Assembly: GCF_013393345.1 (NCBI RefSeq)
Contig: NZ_QJRF01000042.1
Span: 25,212-89,211, forward strand
DNA from: Pseudomonas taiwanensis
GTDB taxonomy: Bacteria > Pseudomonadota > Gammaproteobacteria > Pseudomonadales > Pseudomonadaceae
Reading direction: 5' to 3'
DNA: 64,000 nt
The notes beneath the pieces were generated by a model. The model saw only the letters and a program-made list of their open reading frames with translations. It was not told the DNA's origin and did no database searches. Shown piece by piece: positions 57,916 through 64,000 of this stretch. Position 1 is the stretch's first letter. Each line of letters opens with the position of its first letter. Made by a program: the position numbers and the translations under genes.

Positions 57916-58509
57916 ATGAACGCTACCAATATCGTTTGGCACGACGGCCAAGTATCTCGGGAATCTAGAGTAGGTTTTTTCGGCCATATTCCAGCCACGC
58001 TATGGATGACCGGACTTAGCGGCGCCGGAAAATCTACACTTGCATTCGCCATGGAAGCCCGGCTCCTGGAACTCGGACATGCGTCTTTCGTGCTGGATGG
58101 GGACAACGTACGCCACGGGTTGAACCGAGACCTCGGATTTTCCCAATCGGACCGCAGCGAGAACATTCGGCGCATTGCGGAAGTCGCCAAGCTTATGAAC
58201 GACGCAGGTCTGATCGTAATCACTTCGTTCATTTCGCCGTTTCGCGATGATCGGCAAATCGCCAAGCAAATCATCGGCGAGGAGGCCTTCTTCGAAGTAC
58301 ACGTGGCAACCTCGTTGGATGTGTGCGAACGGAGGGATACAAAAGGACTCTATCGTCGTGCTCGAGCGGGCATGGTGCCTGAGTTCACCGGCATCAACTC
58401 CCCATACGAGCCACCCGTGGCACCAGCGGCGGTCGTGGACACAGAAGTCCATAGCATCGACGTGGCAATCGATCTGCTTATCTCAAAATTCATTCGGAAA
58501 AAGCCCTGA
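57916..58509 (+). CDS. cysC: Adenylylsulfate kinase CysC
   Basis: CysC phosphorylates APS to PAPS, the sulfate donor. The 197-residue protein has the P-loop TGLSGAGKST and the conserved blocks FVLDGDNVRHGLNRDLGFS, SFISPFRDDR and GLYRRARAG. It starts 8 bp after the previous gene with GGGGGAG in front. It stands alone without cysN or cysD, so APS must come from the general sulfate pathway. Inside a polysaccharide locus with a sulfotransferase-like gene, a dedicated PAPS supply for polysaccharide sulfation is the likely role. Confidence 0.95.
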   Translation: MNATNIVWHDGQVSRESRVGFFGHIPATLWMTGLSGAGKSTLAFAMEARLLELGHASFVLDGDNVRHGLNRDLGFSQSDRSENIRRIAEVAKLMNDAGLIVITSFISPFRDDRQIAKQIIGEEAFFEVHVATSLDVCERRDTKGLYRRARAGMVPEFTGINSPYEPPVAPAAVVDTEVHSIDVAIDLLISKFIRKKP

Positions 58510-58559
58510 TCAGCTTCGCCGTGTGAATTTTGATCCAACCACAGATTTGGAGATAGGCA

Positions 58560-59762
58560 GTGGACGGTAAACGAAGGAATCCGCCATCGATCACCGAGCT
58601 TCCTGGCTGGCAGGAGAATGTCTACTCGCTGCCGCTCACAGAATCCTCCTCGAATTACGCAGCTGATCGGCAGCTTTCCCGTAACGAGCCGTTAGCGAAG
58701 TATCCGCATCCCTTCCCCCTTACGCCGCCTATGGGGAAGAAATCAGAAACGGAGGCCAATCCTTTTGAGGACGACCATTTCTGCGGTGACCCTACTTCGC
58801 TTAATCACTCTGAGCGCCTGGCATCGGAAATGGCGTACACCGATGAAGCTCCCCTGGAGTTCCCCATCGCCTCCGCCGAAGTTTCCATCGTCATCGTCAA
58901 CTACAACTCGGGGACGTACTTGAGCCGCTGTTTGACGAGCTGCGCTGCGCAATCCGCCGAAGTGATAATTGTCGATAACGCATCCACGGACAGCAGCCTG
59001 GCGCTGGCGCAAAGCACCGCTCCTGACGGCATCGAACTCAAGATCATCCGCAACGATACCAATGTTGGATTTTCCCGCGCTTGCAACCAGGGAGTGGCCT
59101 TGGCGAGGGGGAATTATCTTCTTTTCCTGAATCCGGACTGCGTCATCGAGAAACATGCGGTCGGCTGGCTTCTGCAGGCGGTGGATGCCCCGGACATCGG
59201 CATGGTAGGTGGCCTCCTGCTCAATCCAGACGGAACAGAACAAGCAGGAGGAAGGCGGGCGGTGCCGACACCATGGCGGACGTTTGTGCGGGCCTTTGGC
59301 CTGCAAGGGCTAGCACAACGTTATCCCCGGCTTTTCGACGATTTTCTGCTCCACCAGACGCCGCTTCCCTCGGAAGTGATCGATGTGGAAGCCATATCGG
59401 GCGCCTGCATGCTCGTACCGCGTCATGCATTCGACAAGATTGGGCCGTTGGACGAAGGTTATTTCATGCACTGCGAGGACCTGGACTGGTGCATGCGCTT
59501 CAGGATCGGCGGATTGCGAGTCAGCTTCCAGCCACGCGCGCGAGTGCTGCACTACAAGGGTCGCTGTAGTGTTAACCACCCCTTCGCGGTCGAGTGGCAC
59601 AAGCATCGGGGCATGGTGCGGTTCTACAAGAAATTTTTCCGCCATCAGTATCCCGGCGTCCTGATGATGACGGTTTCTCTGGGGATATGGCTGCGCTGTT
59701 CCGCTGTGTTTTGTTATTTGCTGATTCGGCGACCGTGGACGCAACACGATGAAAACCAATGA
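58560..59762 (+). CDS. GT2 family glycosyltransferase (WbbL type)
   Basis: The 400-residue protein starts at GTG 58560 with GGAGATAGG upstream. The first 105 residues are hydrophilic, without recognised fold. The GT2 domain follows (about 109-335): VSIVIVNYNSGTYLSRCL, IVDNASTDSS, NVGFSRACNQG, LFLNPDC, then GYFMHCEDLDWCMRF. A hydrophobic helix (VLMMTVSLGIWLRCSAVFCY) sits near the C-terminus. It resembles rhamnosyltransferases. Its 3' end overlaps the next gene by 14 bp. The N-terminal extension is unusual for the family. Confidence 0.88.
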   Translation: MDGKRRNPPSITELPGWQENVYSLPLTESSSNYAADRQLSRNEPLAKYPHPFPLTPPMGKKSETEANPFEDDHFCGDPTSLNHSERLASEMAYTDEAPLEFPIASAEVSIVIVNYNSGTYLSRCLTSCAAQSAEVIIVDNASTDSSLALAQSTAPDGIELKIIRNDTNVGFSRACNQGVALARGNYLLFLNPDCVIEKHAVGWLLQAVDAPDIGMVGGLLLNPDGTEQAGGRRAVPTPWRTFVRAFGLQGLAQRYPRLFDDFLLHQTPLPSEVIDVEAISGACMLVPRHAFDKIGPLDEGYFMHCEDLDWCMRFRIGGLRVSFQPRARVLHYKGRCSVNHPFAVEWHKHRGMVRFYKKFFRHQYPGVLMMTVSLGIWLRCSAVFCYLLIRRPWTQHDENQ

Positions 59763-60624
59763 TCCCTGCATAGGGGTACTTGGTGCTCGTTGCTCCGTCG
59801 GTTCAAGCCTGATCCCTATCCTCGCTACGCGCGGCAAGGTCGTCGCTTTTAGCCGGCACCCACGGCCCGGGCATTCTCACGACTTGGTGGAATGGGCTTC
59901 GACGCCTGGACCTCTAGGCGACAACTCTCAGGACCTGCACCAGATTGATCTGTGGATCAGCCTCCTGCCGATCTGGATACTTCGCGACATCCTGCCGTAT
60001 TTGGCGGCCATGGGGGCGAAGCGCATCGTAGCGATGTCGTCCACCAGTGTTTTGGCCAAGCAGGATTCGCCTGATCCACGTGAGCGTGAACTTGCGGTGC
60101 GATTGGCAGAAGGCGAAGCGGCTTTGCTCGATTGGGCAGCAGGGAATGATATAGAGGTCGCAATCCTTCGACCCACGATGATTTATGGCAACGGTCGGGA
60201 CGCAAACCTTTGCGCAATCGCGAAGATGATCCGGACTTTTGGGTTCTTTCCGGTAATAGGAAATGCATCCGGCTTGCGCCAGCCGATCCATGCCGACGAC
60301 TTAGCGTCAGCTTGCGCCGTCGCTATCACGATTCCCCAGGTAGGGAAAATCTATACCTTGTCTGGTGGAGAAGTCCTGACCTATCGGGAAATGCTTGTTC
60401 GTCTTTTCACGAACCTGGGCAAACCAGTCCGCATCCTGTCCCTACCTTCGCTCCTTTTCGAACTCATATTGCCACTCATCAACTTGATCCCGCGTTACCG
60501 CAACTGGACTGTGGGGATGGCCCAGCGCATGAACTCTGATCAAGCGTTTCCGCATACGGATGCGTACAATGACCTGGATTTCCGGCCGCGCAACTTTGAG
60601 CTGAGGCCCGAAGATCTGCCCTGA
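59749..60624 (+). CDS. NAD-dependent sugar epimerase/reductase (WbpV/Gne-like)
   Basis: The 291-residue protein is a short-chain NDP-sugar reductase or epimerase. It has a Rossmann start (CIGVLGARCSVGSSLIPILA), an incomplete match to the usual GxxGxxG. Further on come VAMSSTSVLAKQD, RPTMIYGNGRDANLCAI and RQPIHADDLASACAVAI. These resemble P. aeruginosa WbpV, a UDP-sugar C4 reductase of the QuiNAc/FucNAc pathways. The standard YxxxK catalytic pair is not evident. It could supply the first sugar for a WbpL-type transferase, but none is in the window. It lies after the GT2 gene and before rmlB. Confidence 0.75.
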   Translation: MKTNDPCIGVLGARCSVGSSLIPILATRGKVVAFSRHPRPGHSHDLVEWASTPGPLGDNSQDLHQIDLWISLLPIWILRDILPYLAAMGAKRIVAMSSTSVLAKQDSPDPRERELAVRLAEGEAALLDWAAGNDIEVAILRPTMIYGNGRDANLCAIAKMIRTFGFFPVIGNASGLRQPIHADDLASACAVAITIPQVGKIYTLSGGEVLTYREMLVRLFTNLGKPVRILSLPSLLFELILPLINLIPRYRNWTVGMAQRMNSDQAFPHTDAYNDLDFRPRNFELRPEDLP

Positions 60625-60841
60625 GGCACATTACCCCGAAGGTATGTCCCACGCCCGAAACTACTCGCAGCCCAGGAGCTGAAAGCGGTTCGCCTGCTAG
60701 ACCGATATCGGCCGCTGGCCAGGAAACGCACCAGGAGTAGCGGCTATCACGCCTGGACTATCAACCCAGGGGGCAGAATTCGTCCATTTCAGAGGAAGGT
60801 GCACCTTTGCAAGCCCTTGCTGTTCAGGAGCGGTAAACAAC

Positions 60842-61906
60842 ATGCGAATTCTTGTCACTGGCGGAGCCGGCTTCATCGGTTCGGCCCTGGTTCGCCACTT
60901 GCTGACAAACACCCAGCATGAGGTGCTCAACCTCGACAAACTGACCTACGCCGGCAACCTCGAGTCGCTGGCCGCGGTCGCGGACAATCCGCGCTACCAG
61001 TTCCTCCAGGCGGATATCGCCGACAGCCAGGTTGTCGGCGCAGCGCTGGCGCGCTTCCAGCCCGACGCGGTGATGCACCTGGCCGCCGAGTCCCATGTCG
61101 ATCGGTCCATCGACGGTCCCGCGGCCTTCATTCAGACCAACATCGTCGGTACCTACAGCCTGCTGGAAAGCGTGCGCGCCTATTGGCTGGGGCTGGACGC
61201 CGAACGCAAGACGGCCTTCCGCTTCCATCACATTTCCACCGACGAGGTGTATGGCGACCTGCACGGGGCGGACGACCTGTTCACCGAAACCACGCCGTAT
61301 GCCCCCAGTTCGCCGTATTCGGCGAGCAAGGCGGCGTCCGACCATCTGGTCCGCGCCTGGCACCGCACCTACGGTCTGCCCGTGCTGCTGACCAATTGCT
61401 CGAACAACTACGGCCCTTATCACTTCCCCGAGAAACTCATCCCGCTGATGATCCTCAACGCCCTGGAAGGCAAGCCCCTGCCGGTGTATGGCGACGGCCA
61501 GCAGGTGCGCGACTGGCTGTTCGTCGAGGACCACGCCCGGGCGCTGCTGGAAGTGGTCAGCCGCGGCACGGTGGGCGAGACCTACAACATCGGCGGGCAT
61601 AACGAGCAGAAGAACCTCGATGTGGTTCGGGCCATCTGCGCCCTGCTGGAAGAGCTGGCGCCGCACAAGCCCGCCGGCGTGGCCCGCTTCGAAGACCTGA
61701 TCACCTACGTCAAGGACCGCCCGGGCCACGACCTGCGCTATGCCATCGACGCCAGCAAGATCGAGCGTGAACTGGGCTGGGTGCCGCAGGAAACCTTCGA
61801 GACCGGGCTGCGCAAGACGGTCCAGTGGTACCTGGATAACCTCCCGTGGTGCCAGCGCGTGCAGGACGGCAGCTATCAACGTGAACGCCTGGGAGCAGCA
61901 GTATGA
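60842..61906 (+). CDS. rmlB: dTDP-glucose 4,6-dehydratase RmlB
   Basis: RmlB makes dTDP-4-keto-6-deoxyglucose, the second step to dTDP-L-rhamnose. The 354-residue protein has the NAD-binding [11 protein letters not shown], the active-site STDEVYGDL and the catalytic [15 protein letters not shown] site lies upstream. The gene is GC-rich like the backbone, unlike the locus before it. It starts the operon rmlB-rmlA-rmlC-rmlD; PAO1 has the order B-D-A-C at the same place, as I recall. Confidence 0.97.
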   Translation: MRILVTGGAGFIGSALVRHLLTNTQHEVLNLDKLTYAGNLESLAAVADNPRYQFLQADIADSQVVGAALARFQPDAVMHLAAESHVDRSIDGPAAFIQTNIVGTYSLLESVRAYWLGLDAERKTAFRFHHISTDEVYGDLHGADDLFTETTPYAPSSPYSASKAASDHLVRAWHRTYGLPVLLTNCSNNYGPYHFPEKLIPLMILNALEGKPLPVYGDGQQVRDWLFVEDHARALLEVVSRGTVGETYNIGGHNEQKNLDVVRAICALLEELAPHKPAGVARFEDLITYVKDRPGHDLRYAIDASKIERELGWVPQETFETGLRKTVQWYLDNLPWCQRVQDGSYQRERLGAAV

Positions 61907-62775
61907 AAGGGATAGTCCTCGCGGGCGGTTCCGGCACCCGCCTCCACCCCATCACCCTGGGGGTGTCCAAGCAACTCCTGCCGATCTATGACAAGCCGAT
62001 GATCTATTACCCGATCTCGGTGCTGATGCTCGCCGGCATCCGCGAAATCCTGATCATCTCCACCCCCCAGGACCTGCCGCAGTACCGCAACCTGCTGGGC
62101 GATGGCAGTCAGTTCGGCGTGCACTTCAGCTATGCCGAACAACCGTCGCCGGATGGCCTGGCCCAGGCGTTCCTGATCGGCGAGGCGTTCATCGGCAACG
62201 ACCCGGTATGCCTGATCCTGGGGGACAACATCTTCCACGGCCAGCACTTCACCGAGAAGCTCAAGCGCGCCGCGCAATCGCCCAGTGGCGCCACCGTCTT
62301 CGGCTATTGGGTGAGAGATCCCGAGCGCTTTGGCGTGGTGGAATTCGATGAGGCGGGTCGCGCCGTTTCCATCGAGGAGAAGCCGGCTCAGCCGAAGTCG
62401 AGCTATGCCGTCACCGGCCTGTACTTCTACGACAACGATGTGATCCGCATCGCCAAGGCGGTGACGCCTTCTCCGCGTGGCGAGCTGGAAATCACCGACG
62501 TCAACAACGCCTATCTGCGCCGCGGTGATCTGCGCGTCGAGCGCTTCGGTCGCGGCTTCGCCTGGCTGGACACCGGCACCCACGACAGCCTTCTGGATGC
62601 CTCCCAGTATGTGCAGACCATCGAGCACCGTCAGGGCTTGAAAGTGGCCTGCCTGGAGGAGATCGCCTACCAGAACGGCTGGATCGACAAGACGCAATTG
62701 CTGACCCGGGCCAAGGCATTCGGCAAGACCGGTTATGGCCAATACCTGTTCGACATCGCCGGAGAAGGTGCGTGA
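61903..62775 (+). CDS. rmlA: Glucose-1-phosphate thymidylyltransferase RmlA
   Basis: RmlA forms dTDP-glucose from glucose 1-phosphate and dTTP, the first step to dTDP-L-rhamnose. The 290-residue protein has the nucleotide-binding signature [20 protein letters not shown] and the metal site [10 protein letters not shown]. Its start overlaps the rmlB stop by 4 bp and its stop overlaps rmlC by 4 bp. Standard length. Confidence 0.97.
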   Translation: MKGIVLAGGSGTRLHPITLGVSKQLLPIYDKPMIYYPISVLMLAGIREILIISTPQDLPQYRNLLGDGSQFGVHFSYAEQPSPDGLAQAFLIGEAFIGNDPVCLILGDNIFHGQHFTEKLKRAAQSPSGATVFGYWVRDPERFGVVEFDEAGRAVSIEEKPAQPKSSYAVTGLYFYDNDVIRIAKAVTPSPRGELEITDVNNAYLRRGDLRVERFGRGFAWLDTGTHDSLLDASQYVQTIEHRQGLKVACLEEIAYQNGWIDKTQLLTRAKAFGKTGYGQYLFDIAGEGA

Positions 62776-63317
62776 ACGCGATTCCAACCGCTATCCCTGA
62801 CGTCCTCATTCTCGAACCTCGCGTATTCGGCGACGAGCGCGGCTTCTTCTACGAAAGCTTCAACGCCCGCACCTTCGCCGAGGCGACCGGCGTCGAACGC
62901 CACTTCGTCCAGGACAACCACTCGCGCTCCCAGCGCGGCGTCCTGCGCGGGCTTCACTACCAGCTGCAGCAAGCCCAGGGGAAACTGGTGCGGGTCGTCG
63001 CGGGCGAAGTGTTCGACGTCGCGGTGGACCTCCGCCGCAACTCGCCCACCTTCGGGCGCTGGGTCGGCGTACACCTCTCCGCCGAAAACAAACGCCAGCT
63101 CTGGGTCCCCGAGGGTTTCGCGCACGGCTTCGTGGTCCTCAGCGATTACGCCGAGTTCCTCTACAAGACCACCGACTACTACGCCCCCGAGCATGAGCGC
63201 TGCATTCGCTGGGACGATCCCGATCTCGCCATCGACTGGCCGCTGGCCGAGGCGCCGCAGCTGTCCGCCAAGGACCAGGCCGGGGTCAACTTCAAGGACG
63301 CGGACCTGTTCGCATGA
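62772..63317 (+). CDS. rmlC: dTDP-4-dehydrorhamnose 3,5-epimerase RmlC
   Basis: RmlC epimerises C3 and C5 of the keto sugar. The 181-residue cupin has the catalytic region [20 protein letters not shown] with the active-site histidine, and [20 protein letters not shown]. It overlaps both neighbours by 4 bp. Standard length for the family. Confidence 0.97.
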   Translation: MNAIPTAIPDVLILEPRVFGDERGFFYESFNARTFAEATGVERHFVQDNHSRSQRGVLRGLHYQLQQAQGKLVRVVAGEVFDVAVDLRRNSPTFGRWVGVHLSAENKRQLWVPEGFAHGFVVLSDYAEFLYKTTDYYAPEHERCIRWDDPDLAIDWPLAEAPQLSAKDQAGVNFKDADLFA

Positions 63318-64000
63318 AGATTCTCATCACCGGCAATAGCGGCCAGGTGGCGCGGGAACTCCAGCTCGCCCTCGCCGGCAAGGCCGCGGTCGTGTCCCTG
63401 GGGCGCGACCGGCTCGATCTCGCCCATCCCGAGCAGATCCGCCAGCAGGTCCGTGCCCTGGCCCCCGACCTGCTGATCAACGCCGCCGCCTACACCGCGG
63501 TGGACCAGGCCGAGACCGATGCGGACGCCGCCGTCGCGATCAATGCCACGGCCCCCGGCGTACTCGCTGAAGAGGCCGCCGCCCTCGGTATTCCGCTGTT
63601 CCACTACTCCACCGACTACGTCTTTGACGGTGCCAAGCACGGCCGCTACGTCGAGGACGACCCGACCCAGCCGCTGGGCGTCTACGGCACCAGCAAACTG
63701 GCCGGCGAACAGGCGATCCAGGCCGTTGGTGGGCAGTACCTGATCCTCCGTACCAGCTGGGTTTATTCGCTGCACGGGCGCAACTTCCTGCTCACCATGC
63801 AGCGTCTGCTGCAGGAGCGCGAAGAGCTGCGCGTGGTGGATGACCAGGTAGGCGCGCCGACCTGGGCGGGCAGCATCGCCCAGGCCACGGCGCAGTTGAT
63901 CGATCAGTGGCAGGCGGGCAACCGCCATTGGGGCGTCTATCACCTGACCAACCGGGGCGAAACCTCCTGGTTCGGCTTTGCCAGTGCCATCGCTGACCAG
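63314..64000 (+). CDS. rmlD: dTDP-4-dehydrorhamnose reductase RmlD (3' end outside window)
   Basis: RmlD reduces the keto sugar to dTDP-L-rhamnose. The visible 229 residues show the Rossmann start [20 protein letters not shown], the serine motif HYSTDYVFDGA and the catalytic YGTSKLAGE. The gene starts inside the rmlC end (4-bp overlap) and runs off the window; about 70 residues are missing. Confidence 0.96.
   Translation, partial: MKILITGNSGQVARELQLALAGKAAVVSLGRDRLDLAHPEQIRQQVRALAPDLLINAAAYTAVDQAETDADAAVAINATAPGVLAEEAAALGIPLFHYSTDYVFDGAKHGRYVEDDPTQPLGVYGTSKLAGEQAIQAVGGQYLILRTSWVYSLHGRNFLLTMQRLLQEREELRVVDDQVGAPTWAGSIAQATAQLIDQWQAGNRHWGVYHLTNRGETSWFGFASAIADQ

Noticed and set aside
60625..60841. 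A JUMPstart/ops antitermination element before rmlB
   Set aside because: The region has GGAGCGGTAA but not the full GGCGGTAGCGT ops sequence, so there is not enough support.

Overview
The window reads as a chromosome segment of a Pseudomonas, probably a relative of the P. aeruginosa group. It is GC-rich, and its gene order (hisF-hisA-hisH-hisB, AsmA protein, mutY, yggX, tRNA-Phe, a basic amino-acid ABC transporter, tRNA-Thr, rml genes) matches the order I remember around PA5137-PA5164 of P. aeruginosa PAO1. That synteny is from memory, not from a search. Everything between tRNA-Thr and rmlB (about 16.7-60.8 kb) appears to be accessory DNA put into this backbone.

Backbone, 1-16.6 kb. Two tandem periplasmic solute-binding proteins without their own permease are followed by a minus-strand histidine operon (hisB, hisH, a DUF2164 gene, hisA, hisF). 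On the plus strand come a PanZ-like acetyltransferase, the AsmA protein, mutY-yggX, tRNA-Phe, a two-gene nitric-oxide/cyclic-di-GMP module (H-NOX plus GAF-GGDEF-EAL), a four-gene polar amino-acid ABC transporter and a methyltransferase.

Integrated element, about 16.7-43.9 kb. A tyrosine integrase lies directly downstream of tRNA-Thr(TGT). The last 17 bp of the tRNA recur at 43875-43891, giving attL and attR of an element of about 27.2 kb. Its left part (16.9-25.4 kb) holds mobility and maintenance functions: integrase, AlpA, a TrfA-type initiator followed by four iterons, an AT-rich stretch and a perfect DnaA box, a ribbon-helix-helix protein, an unknown membrane protein, an hsdM remnant, an MbcA/ParS-type antitoxin with an unknown partner, and a serine recombinase. 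No relaxase or type IV secretion genes are visible. Its right part (about 26-43.3 kb) looks like an envelope and osmotic-stress cargo: a 2903-residue cyclic beta-glucan synthase-like protein, three CsbD-like proteins, a triple-BON protein, a PRC-barrel protein, a DUF3509 protein, and two copies of a module made of a tiny Lmo0937-like membrane protein and a Crp/Fnr-like regulator. A palindromic motif near GTGCG-N4-CGNAC-AGAC recurs between these genes and may define a common regulon.

Surface polysaccharide locus, 44-64 kb. A minus-strand operon encodes GDP-heptose synthesis (gmhA, hddA, hddC), several methyltransferases, a 1520-residue methyltransferase/coiled-coil/glycosyltransferase fusion, a sulfotransferase-like protein and a Wzm/Wzt ABC exporter. 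A divergent plus-strand group carries two GT2 glycosyltransferases, an APS kinase and a sugar reductase, then rmlBACD for dTDP-L-rhamnose. Together these suggest an ABC-exported, rhamnose- and heptose-containing, methylated and possibly sulfated O-polysaccharide. No initiating transferase (WbpL/WecA type) lies in the window.
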